From positions 1 through 29,856 of the forward strand of contig JAEWYI010000027.1 in assembly GCA_023395735.1 (NCBI GenBank): DNA of 29,856 nucleotides. The letters are read 5' to 3'. The notes under the pieces were generated by a model. The model had not been told where the DNA came from and searched no databases. It worked only from the letters and a program-made list of their open reading frames with translations. The stretch comes from Cyanobacteria bacterium OH_SFB_17. GTDB lineage: Bacteria > Cyanobacteriota > Vampirovibrionia > Gastranaerophilales > Gastranaerophilaceae. The translations under genes and the position numbers were made by a program. Shown one piece after another: positions 7,854 through 16,789 of the stretch; positions within the stretch are counted from its first letter, which is position 1, and each line of letters starts with the position of its first letter.

Positions 7854-8972
7854 ATGCATACCAATCAAAAATTAAAAATCAATATTGGTCCGCAACACCC
7901 TTCAACTCACGGGGTGCTAAGGTTAGTTCTTGAATTGGACGGTGAAACTATCAAGTCATGTGAACCTGTTGTCGGCTATTTACACAGAGGAATGGAAAAA
8001 ATGGCTGAGAATAGAATTTTTCTACAGTACTTGCCGACGGTAGATAGAATTGATTATTTAGGCGGGTTTTTTAACTCATACGCGTACTGTGCCGCAGTGG
8101 AAAAACTTTCGGGAATGGATGTATCTAAACGCACAGGGTGCATTCGTGTGCTCACAATGGAGTTGAACAGGCTTTCTTCTCACCTTTTGTGGTTGGGGAC
8201 TTTTTTATTGGACTTAGGCGCAACGTCACCTTTGTTTTATTCGTTTAGAGACAGAGAAATAATTTTATCATTTTTTGAAAAATTAACAGGTCAAAGAATG
8301 ATGTACAACTATTACACTTTTGGCGGGGTTCGCCACGATGTTGATAACAACTGGTTGTCAGAAGTAGAAGCCTTTGTTAAATCAATGCCTCAAAAAATTA
8401 AAGATTACGAACATATTATCACTGATAACCCAATTTTTACTTCGAGAACAAAAAATCTTGGAGTGATTACAAAGCGTATGGCATCAGAATATTCAATTAC
8501 CGGTCCAAACTTAAGAGCTTCTGGAGTCGACTGCGACTGTAGAAAAGATCCGATTGCTAAAGAGTACAGTAATTTATATAAAGAGCTTGATTTTGATATC
8601 ATTATAAAAAATAATGGAGATTCTTACGACAGATATACTGCAAGAATTGATGAAATGAAAGAATGTTTAAAAATAGTTGAACAATGCTGCCAGTGGCTAA
8701 AAAGTAATCCCGGTAATGTTATAACATCATCAAAACTCCCGACATTAAAAGTGCCGGAGGGTGAATGCATCTCTTATGTCGAAGCTCCAAGAGGTTTATG
8801 CTCGTGCTATTTAAAAACAGATGGTGGCACAATGCCTTATAGATTGAAATGGAGAACGGGTTCTTTTTATGCAGTACAACTGTTGCCTAAATTACTTGAA
8901 GGCGCACAGTATCCTGATTTGATGGCAATTTTTGGTTCATTGGATGTGATTTTGCCGGAGGTAGACAGGTAA
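7854..8972 (+). CDS. nuoD: complex I subunit D (49-kDa)
   Basis: NuoD/NdhH is the large peripheral subunit forming the quinone pocket with NuoB. The 372-residue protein has IGPQHPSTHGVLRL at the N-terminus (the quinone-site histidines), YLHRGMEKMAE, YLPTVDRIDYL, the GQRMMYNYYTFGGVR stretch, and the standard ending IFGSLDVILPEVDR. The ATG begins right after the nuoC stop, with GGAG 10 bases upstream. The stop overlaps the nuoH ATG by one base (TAATG). Nothing is missing compared with the family. Confidence 0.97.
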   Translation: MHTNQKLKINIGPQHPSTHGVLRLVLELDGETIKSCEPVVGYLHRGMEKMAENRIFLQYLPTVDRIDYLGGFFNSYAYCAAVEKLSGMDVSKRTGCIRVLTMELNRLSSHLLWLGTFLLDLGATSPLFYSFRDREIILSFFEKLTGQRMMYNYYTFGGVRHDVDNNWLSEVEAFVKSMPQKIKDYEHIITDNPIFTSRTKNLGVITKRMASEYSITGPNLRASGVDCDCRKDPIAKEYSNLYKELDFDIIIKNNGDSYDRYTARIDEMKECLKIVEQCCQWLKSNPGNVITSSKLPTLKVPEGECISYVEAPRGLCSCYLKTDGGTMPYRLKWRTGSFYAVQLLPKLLEGAQYPDLMAIFGSLDVILPEVDR

Positions 8973-10078
8973 TGGAATATTTATATTTTTTATATGTCGA
9001 TTTTTTAAAATTCCATGGGCTTTCAGATATCATTGCCATGATAACTTTTCCGCTGCTCCCTTTTTGTATAATAGCAGCTGCAATGATTTTGACAGTGCTT
9101 ATTCTAGTATTGATGGAAAGAAAAGTTTTGGCATTTTTTACCCAAAGAAAAGGGCCGAATAGAGTTGGGCCGTGGGGTGGATTCCAGACAGTTGCAGATG
9201 CTATAAAGCTTTTGTGTAAGGAAAATATTACGCCAGATGGAGCTGAAAAGTTCTTGTTTTTCATTGCGCCAGTAATAGCCTTTATGCCTGTGCTTGTAGT
9301 TTGGGGGCTTATTCCTTTTAGCTCAGAATTCGATTTTATATCTTTTCCGATGGGAGCGTTTTTGTTTTTAACTATTGCATCTATACCTATAATCGGAATA
9401 CTTTTGGCCGGATATGCAAGCAACAATAAATATTCTTTGATTGGGGCGGTGAGAGATATTGCTCAAGCTATAAGTTATGAATTGCCGATGATTTTCTCGC
9501 TTATGAGCATAGCTGTGTTGGCTTCTTCTTTGAATTTAAGGCAAATTGTACTTGCGCAAACAAGTATTTACCCGTTTTGCGGTTGGTTTCTGTTCCCTGC
9601 ATTTTTAGGATTTGTAATCTTTTTTACCTCAACCTTAGCCGAGCTAAATCGCTGTCCTTTTGATTTGCCTGAAGCTGAAAGTGAGCTTGTGAGCGGTTTT
9701 AACACAGAGTATTCGGGGATTAAATTCGCTCTATTTTTCCTTGGCGAATACGCGATGATGTTTATAATGTGTGCTTTTATGGCAACATTATTTTTGGGTG
9801 GATTTTTATCGCCTCTTGGGTTTTATATTACAGAAAAGTTTCCTATACAAGGTCATGGTGAATTTATTTCAGGACTTTTTGTATATTTTGAGCAGGCTTT
9901 TTGGCTTTTTGCAAAGTCATTTTTGCTAATTTTCTTAATGATGTGGGTTAGAGCGACTTTGCCTCGTTTGAAATCAAAAGATTTGACAGCTTTTGCGTGG
10001 AAAATTTTGCTTCCATTGTCTTTTGTCAATCTGATTATTGTATGTTTCATAAAAGCAGGAGGGCTGCATCTTGGCTAA
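8972..10078 (+). CDS. nuoH: complex I subunit H
   Basis: NuoH/NdhA is the eight-helix membrane subunit that closes the quinone chamber. Its diagnostic loop is present (LMERKVLAFFTQRKGPNRVG, residues about 48-67), with the conserved QTVADAIKLL and the later ELNRCPFDLPEAESELVSG quinone-site loop. Length is 368 residues, within the usual 320-370. GGAGG lies 10 bases before the ATG. The 3' end overlaps nuoI by 8 bases. Confidence 0.97.
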   Translation: MEYLYFLYVDFLKFHGLSDIIAMITFPLLPFCIIAAAMILTVLILVLMERKVLAFFTQRKGPNRVGPWGGFQTVADAIKLLCKENITPDGAEKFLFFIAPVIAFMPVLVVWGLIPFSSEFDFISFPMGAFLFLTIASIPIIGILLAGYASNNKYSLIGAVRDIAQAISYELPMIFSLMSIAVLASSLNLRQIVLAQTSIYPFCGWFLFPAFLGFVIFFTSTLAELNRCPFDLPEAESELVSGFNTEYSGIKFALFFLGEYAMMFIMCAFMATLFLGGFLSPLGFYITEKFPIQGHGEFISGLFVYFEQAFWLFAKSFLLIFLMMWVRATLPRLKSKDLTAFAWKILLPLSFVNLIIVCFIKAGGLHLG

Positions 10079-10535
10079 ATTTTGGAAAGATATAGTTGCA
10101 CTATGCTTGGGGCATTTTACGGTTTTTAAACATCTTTTTAAAAAGCCAGTTACGTTAGAATACCCTGAGAAAAAAGCAGTTTTAAATGAGAAATTCAGAG
10201 GAGTACACGCTCAGGCAATAGATGAAAATGGCAATTTAAAATGCACTGCTTGCGGTATCTGCCAAAAAGTTTGCCCTGCTTTTGGAACGATTGAGATTGA
10301 AAAAGCAGAAGATAAGAATTCAAGTGGTAGGCCTTATCCAAAAAATTATTCAATTGATTTAAGCAAATGCATTTTTTGCGGAAACTGCGTTCAGTATTGT
10401 CCTTTTTCTGCTATTTTAATGACAAAAGTCTATGAATTGGCAGATGAAAAAAAGTCATCTTTAAAATTAGACATAAACACTTTAAAAAGAAACTATATTG
10501 AGAATATAATAGATAAAAAGGGTGAAAAAAATTAA
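10071..10535 (+). CDS. nuoI: complex I subunit I (two 4Fe-4S clusters)
   Basis: NuoI/NdhI is the ferredoxin-like subunit carrying clusters N6a and N6b, the entry wire into NuoB. Both motifs are intact: CTACGICQKVCPA and CIFCGNCVQYCPF. It starts at TTG 10071 inside the end of nuoH, with GGAGGG (10058-10063) 7 bases upstream. At 154 residues it is a normal size with a lysine-rich C-terminal helix. Because nuoE-F-G are absent from this operon, NuoI is the most exposed iron-sulfur subunit in the predicted complex and the likely docking point for an external donor (inference from cyanobacterial NDH-1). Confidence 0.96.
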   Translation: MAKFWKDIVALCLGHFTVFKHLFKKPVTLEYPEKKAVLNEKFRGVHAQAIDENGNLKCTACGICQKVCPAFGTIEIEKAEDKNSSGRPYPKNYSIDLSKCIFCGNCVQYCPFSAILMTKVYELADEKKSSLKLDINTLKRNYIENIIDKKGEKN

Positions 10536-10555
10536 CGCGCATTTTGGAGGACAAC

Positions 10556-11101
10556 TTGGAGATTAATTTAATTAAGAGTTTAATATTTTATGGATTTGCA
10601 GGATTTGTAATTTTGTTCGCGCTCTTGAGTGTGTTTTCTTTAAGAATAATCTATTCTTTATTATCAGCTATGGTTGTTTTTATCACCGCTGCTGGGATTT
10701 TCTTTTTGCTTGGTGCTGATTACAATGCTGTTATCCAAATCGCAGTCTATGGCATAGCTATTCCTATTATATTTGTGTTTGCGATTATGTTTACTTCAGA
10801 CAAAAAAGATAAAAAAACATATATTGCACACGCACCGAGATTATTTTTCTCTTTCTTAGGGCTTGGAGCTTTGTTTTTATCTCTTATATATTTGATGGCA
10901 ACATCTTTGAGTTTGAGCTCAAATGCAGCTTGGTTATTCCAAAAGCAGACTATGTATATAAATAAATATCAGATGCTAAAAGCTATTTCTGATGGTTTTT
11001 TTGTAAACTATACGGTTGCATTTGAACTGTTTTCAGTTCTTTTGTTAATTGTAGTTGTCGGTTTTTCTACTTTAAATATGAAAGGAAAATCGGATGAATA
11101 G
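10556..11101 (+). CDS. nuoJ: complex I subunit J
   Basis: NuoJ/NdhG is a five-helix membrane subunit next to NuoK. The product is strongly hydrophobic with the family segment YNAVIQIAVYGIAIPIIFVF (the pi-bulge helix TM3) and FELFSVLLLIVVVG at the end. I place the start at TTG 10556, 5 bases after GGAGG (10546-10550), giving 181 residues; an in-frame TTG at 10544 would overlap that site. It overlaps nuoK by 8 bases. Confidence 0.93.
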   Translation: MEINLIKSLIFYGFAGFVILFALLSVFSLRIIYSLLSAMVVFITAAGIFFLLGADYNAVIQIAVYGIAIPIIFVFAIMFTSDKKDKKTYIAHAPRLFFSFLGLGALFLSLIYLMATSLSLSSNAAWLFQKQTMYINKYQMLKAISDGFFVNYTVAFELFSVLLLIVVVGFSTLNMKGKSDE

Positions 11102-11438
11102 TTTGTTTGAGCTAATATTTGATATAGGTTTGTATCATTACCTGTTTTTGGCTTTGATATTATTCTTGATTGGTCTTTTTGGTATAATTGTAAGTAAAAA
11201 CATTATTAAAGTCTTAATTTCGATAGAACTTATGCTTACAGCTGTAAATATAAATTTTATAGCATTTGCAAGCTTTTTTGACAATATTAAACTTCAGGGA
11301 TTTGTGTTTTCATTGTTTTATCTTGCGGTAGGGGCAGTTGAAACAGCAGTTGCTCTGTCAATTTTTTATCTAATGTTCACGAGTGAAAAAAGCGTAGATA
11401 CCGAAGATTACGAAAAAATTAACGGAGGCCAAAAATAA
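11094..11438 (+). CDS. nuoK: complex I subunit K
   Basis: NuoK/NdhE is the small three-helix antiporter-like subunit. The 114-residue product contains the conserved glutamate segment SIELMLTAVNINFIAFA (Glu of TM2) and the second carboxylate in YLAVGAVETAVALSIFY (Glu of TM3), both needed for proton transfer. The C-terminus has a short acidic tail. AGGA lies 7 bases before the ATG. It ends exactly where nuoL starts. Confidence 0.95.
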   Translation: MNSLFELIFDIGLYHYLFLALILFLIGLFGIIVSKNIIKVLISIELMLTAVNINFIAFASFFDNIKLQGFVFSLFYLAVGAVETAVALSIFYLMFTSEKSVDTEDYEKINGGQK

Positions 11439-13355
11439 ATGGGCGAATTTTTTATAAATAATTTGTATACTGTTTTGCTGATACCGTTATGGATTTTCTT
11501 GGTAATCATCTTTGGCAGATTCTTTAATGCTATTCAGTCAAAAAAGATTATTTCAACAATAACTCTTGCTTCCACACTCTATGGAATAATTTTCGCTGTA
11601 GGAACCTTTTTGTATATTTACAAAACTCCTGATTTTGTTTATGACTCCTCTTATAATTTCATAAAAATTCAAGATTTTTCGCTGAATTTAGGTATTTATG
11701 TGGATAATTTATCTGTATTAATGCTCTTGCTGGTAACTGTTATAAGCTTTTTTGTGCAGTTATATTCATCGATTTATATGGAAAAAGACGGAAGCTTTCC
11801 TAGATTTTTCGGATATTTGAATTTGTTTAATTTTTCAATGATTGGCCTTGTTTTAAGTCCAAACTTATTTCAGAATTATGTTTTTTGGGAATTAGTCGGG
11901 ATATCAAGTTATTTGTTAATTGGTTTCTGGTATAAAAAACCATCGGCATCGGATGCGGCTAAAAAAGCATTTTTAATGAATAGAATCGGTGATTTTGGGC
12001 TTTTGGCAGGTACGATAGCTATATCATATTTTATGTATCAATATTCGAATTCGCCTTCGCTCGCGGTTGTTCCTTTTGCAAATATAAACGATATTGCAGG
12101 ATATTTGTTCTCGTATACAAACGAATTTGTTTTTGTTGTGATTAGTATTTTGTTATTAATGGGCGCAATTGCAAAGTCTGCTCAATTTCCGCTGCATACT
12201 TGGCTTCCTGACGCGATGGAAGGTCCTACTCCAGTTAGTGCATTGATTCACTCAGCAACTATGGTTGCAGCCGGTGTTTATTTGATTGCAAGATTATTCC
12301 CAATTTTTTCATTAAGCGAAGGGGTTATGTATTTAATTGCTGCGATAGGTCTTTTTACTGCTATTATTAGCGCATTTTTTGCAATTACTCAAAATGATTT
12401 TAAAAGGATTTTGGCCTATTCTACGAGTTCGCAATTAGGCTTGATGTTTATGGCTCTAGGTTTGGGATTATATTCTGCTGCTATTTTCCATTTAGTTGTG
12501 CATGCATTCATAAAATCGATGTTGTTTTTATCTTCCGGAATTGTAATCCACTCAGCATCGGGCAATCAGGACATTAGATTTATGGGTGGGGCAAGAAAAA
12601 CTCTTCCGCTTGTTGCTTTTTGCTATTTAATTGGCTGTATTGCTATTTCAGGAATATTTTTCAGCGGGTTTTATTCAAAAGAGGCTATTTTAGGCGGTCT
12701 TTTTGACTCAAACAGAATAATTTGGAGCGCACTATTTTTAATTGTTTCATTATTAACAGCATTTTATATGTTCAGATCTTATTTTTTAGTTTTTGAAGGC
12801 TCTTACAGAGGCTCAAAAGCTCTTAATCCACCTGAAAAACACATAGGTGTATCAATAGTTGCGCTTTCTGGTTTTGTTATTTTACTGGGAACTTTAATAA
12901 ACAATAATATTTCTGCATATTTGAACGTTAAAGGTGTTATTGCGCAGGTTCATTCTCTGGTTTCTCCTGTAATAATTTCGCTTATGGTTGCTTTATCAGG
13001 CTTAATTTTAGCGACAATTTTATACAGTGGAAAGATAAAAGCATTTAAAATTCCTCTTTTGTATAATCTTTCATCTAATAAATTATACATTGATAACTTT
13101 TATGATTTTGTTTCAAAAAAAATGTACCATCATTTATCAAGAATTTTTGCTTTCATTGACAAATATTTGGTCGATGGACTAGTTATTTTGGCTGCGTTGA
13201 TTACTAGATCAGTATCGTGGATTTTTGCAAAAATGCAGACGGGGAATTTTCAAAGTTACATTGCATATTCGGTTGTCTTTTTAGCAATCGTCTTTGCAAC
13301 ATTAATGTTTGCTTATACTTTAATTATTAGCTACAGCCTGGCAAGCGGATTGTAG
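11439..13355 (+). CDS. nuoL: complex I subunit L (distal antiporter-like)
   Basis: NuoL/NdhF is the distal proton-pumping subunit with the long lateral helix. The 638-residue product has YVFWELVGISSYLLIGFWY (key Glu of TM5), KSAQFPLHTWLPDAMEGPTP with the TM7 Lys, and SALIHSATMVAAGVYLIAR (TM8), all intact. The N-terminal Nuo-specific region and the C-terminal extension of about 130 residues (lateral helix and final anchor) are both present. A GGAGG lies within the end of nuoK. nuoM begins 10 bases after the stop. Confidence 0.97.
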   Translation: MGEFFINNLYTVLLIPLWIFLVIIFGRFFNAIQSKKIISTITLASTLYGIIFAVGTFLYIYKTPDFVYDSSYNFIKIQDFSLNLGIYVDNLSVLMLLLVTVISFFVQLYSSIYMEKDGSFPRFFGYLNLFNFSMIGLVLSPNLFQNYVFWELVGISSYLLIGFWYKKPSASDAAKKAFLMNRIGDFGLLAGTIAISYFMYQYSNSPSLAVVPFANINDIAGYLFSYTNEFVFVVISILLLMGAIAKSAQFPLHTWLPDAMEGPTPVSALIHSATMVAAGVYLIARLFPIFSLSEGVMYLIAAIGLFTAIISAFFAITQNDFKRILAYSTSSQLGLMFMALGLGLYSAAIFHLVVHAFIKSMLFLSSGIVIHSASGNQDIRFMGGARKTLPLVAFCYLIGCIAISGIFFSGFYSKEAILGGLFDSNRIIWSALFLIVSLLTAFYMFRSYFLVFEGSYRGSKALNPPEKHIGVSIVALSGFVILLGTLINNNISAYLNVKGVIAQVHSLVSPVIISLMVALSGLILATILYSGKIKAFKIPLLYNLSSNKLYIDNFYDFVSKKMYHHLSRIFAFIDKYLVDGLVILAALITRSVSWIFAKMQTGNFQSYIAYSVVFLAIVFATLMFAYTLIISYSLASGL

Positions 13356-13365
13356 GAGGTCATAG

Positions 13366-14907
13366 ATGCAGTATTTATCAATTATAGCTTTAATATTTTC
13401 TCCAGCAATTGCAGCTGTTTTATTATACTCTCCTTTCTTCAAGAACAATGAAGTTAGAATAAGAAGATTTGCAAAAGGTTTTGCAAGTTTGCATTTTTTG
13501 TATACAATTTTGTTTTTAGTATTTTTTAACCCAATAAATGACGGTATTTCATATTTTAAAGAAATAAAATTTTTCAATACTAGTTGGATTGAGCCGTTAG
13601 GAATAAAAATGGCATTTGGAATGGATGGAATATCCCTTTTGATGGTGATATTAACCACTTTTGTATTTTTACTTGCACTAATTGTGAGCAAAAATACAAT
13701 TAAAGAAAAGCATAAATTTTATTATTCGTTAATATTGCTCTTAGAAACTGCTGTCTTGGGTGTGTTTTGCGCAAGGGATATGTTTTTATTTTTTATGTTT
13801 TGGGAGCTAGAGCTAATACCTATGTACTTTTTGATTGGTCAATGGGGCGATAAAAACGCAAAAGCTTCAGCAATGAAATTCATATTATATACATTTTTAG
13901 GCAGTTTATTTTTGTTGCTAGGAATATTACTTTTACATTTTTATAATTTTGCAACTTATGGACTTATGACGGCAGATTTTTCAGAAATTGCAGTGAGTGC
14001 GCCAGAATTTCCTGTATTTATGCAGACATTAATATCAGTATTATTTTTAATTGGATTTGCTGTTAAAATGCCGATTGTGCCGTTTCATACTTGGCTTCCT
14101 GATGCACACGTAGACGCGCCTACACCGGTGAGTATGATTCTTGCAGCAATTCTTTTGAAGATGGGAGCTTACGGTATTTTAAGATTTAATATGGAGCTTT
14201 TACCTGACGTTTTTCAAAAATTAGCTCCAATTTTAATAATTTTGGCATTAGTTAATATCATTTATGCAGCAATTGTGGCTTATGGGCAAACAGATTTAAA
14301 AAAAATAGTTGCCTATTCAAGCATATCCAATATGGGAATCGTATTGTTAGGCTTTTGCAGTTTGAATTTGATTGGCTTAAGCGGAGCGTTGTTCCAGATG
14401 TTTGCGCATGGAATTATATCTGCAGGCTTATTTATGATGGTTGGTGCAATTTATTTAAGGACAAAAACAAGAGATTTGGTTGAGCTAGGCGGACTGGGAC
14501 ACGTATTGCCAAGGTTAATGGGATTTGCGTTAATTATTGCGTTTGCAGGCGTCGGATTACCTCTTTTAATTGGCTTTATTGGTGAATTTTTAGTTTTTTG
14601 GGGTAGTTTCAACTCACCTTTGGATGAAATTGGAGTTCCTGTAAAAATTTATGCAATTATCGCGATTTCCGTACTTGTTTTAAGTGCAGGATATATGCTA
14701 AAATTACTGCATAAAACATTCTTTGGGAATATTTTTGAACGTTGGAATATAAAAGGTGGAGTAAAAGACATTGTAAATCATGAATTCGTTGTGTTGCTTG
14801 CAATAACACTTGCTATTGGGTTTTTCGGGATATTCCCGATGTCTTTGATTGAGCTTATTCAGGCTTCAATGACCAATATAATTGACTTGATCGGAAAGGG
14901 GCTTTAG
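13366..14907 (+). CDS. nuoM: complex I subunit M
   Basis: NuoM/NdhD is the central antiporter-like proton-pumping subunit, 513 residues. Motifs include FWELELIPMYFLIGQWG (TM5 Glu), VKMPIVPFHTWLPDAHVDAP and TPVSMILAAILLKMGAYGI. It has one of the best ribosome sites in the operon, AGGAGG five to seven bases before the ATG. Three bases separate it from nuoN. Confidence 0.97.
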   Translation: MQYLSIIALIFSPAIAAVLLYSPFFKNNEVRIRRFAKGFASLHFLYTILFLVFFNPINDGISYFKEIKFFNTSWIEPLGIKMAFGMDGISLLMVILTTFVFLLALIVSKNTIKEKHKFYYSLILLLETAVLGVFCARDMFLFFMFWELELIPMYFLIGQWGDKNAKASAMKFILYTFLGSLFLLLGILLLHFYNFATYGLMTADFSEIAVSAPEFPVFMQTLISVLFLIGFAVKMPIVPFHTWLPDAHVDAPTPVSMILAAILLKMGAYGILRFNMELLPDVFQKLAPILIILALVNIIYAAIVAYGQTDLKKIVAYSSISNMGIVLLGFCSLNLIGLSGALFQMFAHGIISAGLFMMVGAIYLRTKTRDLVELGGLGHVLPRLMGFALIIAFAGVGLPLLIGFIGEFLVFWGSFNSPLDEIGVPVKIYAIIAISVLVLSAGYMLKLLHKTFFGNIFERWNIKGGVKDIVNHEFVVLLAITLAIGFFGIFPMSLIELIQASMTNIIDLIGKGL

Positions 14908-14910
14908 TTT

Positions 14911-16353
14911 ATGGAATTTCTACACAATTTAGTTTCTATAATGCTTCCTGAGCTATGTTTATTGCTATTTATATTTTTGCAATTAATTATGTCTATGTTT
15001 TTGGATATAAAATTTTATAAATTGGCAAAATGGTTTTCTGTTTTTGGAATTTTTATTGCCACAAGTTTATGCACAAAAGTAGAGATAGAGCCCTTATATT
15101 CTGGGTTTAAAAATTCTATAATTTCAGATAATTACACAATCTTTTTCAAGGTTATAATTTTAATCTGCTCATTTTTAATAGTATTTTTAACTAAAAAAAC
15201 TATCGCATCCAGAAGAGATAATGCGTTTCAATTCCACGCTTTAATATTGAGCGCAGTGCTTGGTACGCTTGTCCTTGTAGGAGCAAACGACTTTTTGACT
15301 ATGTTTATAGCGATGGAGATGATAGGTTTTGCTATGTATTTTCTTATCGCTTTTGAAAAAGGCGTAGAAACAAAGGTTGCAGGTTTTAAATATCTTGCAA
15401 TTAGCGCTGTTGCAAGCGCGGTATTTTTGTTTGGGGTCTCTTATATGTACGGACTTACTGGAAGCATTAATTTTTCTAATATTTATGATTTTTATCTTGA
15501 AAAAAGTCCTACGCTTTTATATTCCATGGCTGCGATATTTATCACATTTGGTTTAATGTTTAAAATAGGTGTTGTACCTTTTGCAAATTGGATTGTGGAC
15601 ATTTATGGCGATGCTTCAACGCCTGTTGTAGCTTTTTTATCAGTTGTTCCTAAGGTGGCAATGTTTGGTATTTTAGCAAGATTATTAGTATTTCCTTTGA
15701 GTTACAGTTTTGAGCTTACTTTTGCACTTGTTGCGATATCTGTAATTACGGCATTGTGGGCAAATTGTCTTGCTATAAGGCAGAAAAACATTAAAAAGAT
15801 TTTAGCGTGTAGTTCAAGCGCTAACGCCGCTTATGTCCTTTTTGCAGCATCTTTGGTGTCTGTATTTAATCTGTCTACTGTACTATTTTACTTGGTAGCC
15901 TATGTGTTTATGAATATAGGGGCATTTGCAGCTATAATAATTTTAGAAAGCTCAGAATTTTTCAATAAATTGTATGAATTTAAGAATTTTGCTTACACAA
16001 ACCCTGTTTTTACTTTGTGCTTTGCAACTTGTATTTTAGGCCTTGCCGGCTTTCCAATAACGTCAGGTTTCATATCAAAATTCTATTTATTTTCAGCAAT
16101 TGCAAGGTCTGGACTCGTCTTTTTACCATTTTTAATTTTGTTAATAATCACAATTGCAATATCAGTTTATTATTATTTAGGCGTTGTAAAATATATGTTT
16201 GAAAAGTCAGAAAATGTTTCGAGCGAAGTCATTCCACACAAAACAAGCTCCGCAATCGTTATATTATATTTTTGTGCGCTAGTTACGGTTGTTATCGGTG
16301 TTTTCCCTGCAAGAATCATAGAATTATGCCAGCTAATTGCATATAACATTTAA
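14911..16353 (+). CDS. nuoN: complex I subunit N
   Basis: NuoN/NdhB is the proximal antiporter-like subunit, 480 residues and about 14 helices. The TM5 carboxylate region reads FIAMEMIGFAMYFLIAFEKG and the TM7-TM8 region reads FKIGVVPFANWIVDIYGDAS then TPVVAFLSVVPKVAMFGIL. One difference is that the usual histidine of the PFHxW element is Ala here (PFANW), while NuoL and NuoM of the same operon keep it. It is the most divergent of the three antiporter-like subunits here. It is last in the operon; the stop is 37 bases from the convergent small exported gene, with only AT-rich sequence between. Confidence 0.94.
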   Translation: MEFLHNLVSIMLPELCLLLFIFLQLIMSMFLDIKFYKLAKWFSVFGIFIATSLCTKVEIEPLYSGFKNSIISDNYTIFFKVIILICSFLIVFLTKKTIASRRDNAFQFHALILSAVLGTLVLVGANDFLTMFIAMEMIGFAMYFLIAFEKGVETKVAGFKYLAISAVASAVFLFGVSYMYGLTGSINFSNIYDFYLEKSPTLLYSMAAIFITFGLMFKIGVVPFANWIVDIYGDASTPVVAFLSVVPKVAMFGILARLLVFPLSYSFELTFALVAISVITALWANCLAIRQKNIKKILACSSSANAAYVLFAASLVSVFNLSTVLFYLVAYVFMNIGAFAAIIILESSEFFNKLYEFKNFAYTNPVFTLCFATCILGLAGFPITSGFISKFYLFSAIARSGLVFLPFLILLIITIAISVYYYLGVVKYMFEKSENVSSEVIPHKTSSAIVILYFCALVTVVIGVFPARIIELCQLIAYNI

Positions 16354-16390
16354 CTGACATAATAAAAATTATCGAAATTATTAGATTGAT

Positions 16391-16714
16391 TTATAAATCG
16401 TCGTAAGTATTTGTATACTCTAAGTTATGATCCATAAACTTTTGATCATCCAAAGCCGGATCAAAATACATAAATATTCTTCTCACATAGTAAACAGCCT
16501 TGTTTGAAGTATACCATTCCGGATCATTGTTTTTGTAAGTTGGTTTTCTCCCGTTAATCTGTGAGTTTTGAAGGTCAATCAAGCGTACCATCTCATCGGA
16601 GTAACCATGGTTTCTGATATACGTTTCAGACATAACCTCTTCAGTCGATACAACTGCCATTGAAGGTAGTGTCATTGCCGCATATACAAATAATAAAGCT
16701 AAAGTTTTTTTCAT
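16391..16714 (-). CDS. small exported protein, unknown function
   Basis: I do not recognise this gene. The 107-residue product begins MKKTLALLFVYAAMTLPSMA, a classical signal peptide with cleavage near SMA. The mature part is about 85 residues, polar, with aromatic-rich segments (DPEWYTSNKAVYYVRRIFMY) and an acidic end; there is no cysteine, repeat or lipobox. The ATG at 16714 follows GAGG by 5 bases; the in-frame GTG two codons earlier overlaps the Shine-Dalgarno. It lies convergent to nuoN and downstream of ispG on the same strand, with a 75-base gap that includes a TATAAT (16763-16768, minus), so it may have its own promoter. Confidence 0.75.
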   Translation of the reverse strand: MKKTLALLFVYAAMTLPSMAVVSTEEVMSETYIRNHGYSDEMVRLIDLQNSQINGRKPTYKNNDPEWYTSNKAVYYVRRIFMYFDPALDDQKFMDHNLEYTNTYDDL

Positions 16715-16789
16715 GTTCACCTCAAATATATGGTACTTTATTTTTTCATCAATGACAAGTATATTATAGATTCTTTACATTTAAATGGA

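Noticed and set aside
16017..16202. Small plus-strand frame within nuoN
   Set aside because: It is a shifted reading of the nuoN membrane segments, with no start signal.
16360..16383. Inverted repeat TAATAA/TTATTA between nuoN and the small exported gene
   Set aside because: Only six A/T pairs and no T tract; expected by chance in such AT-rich sequence.
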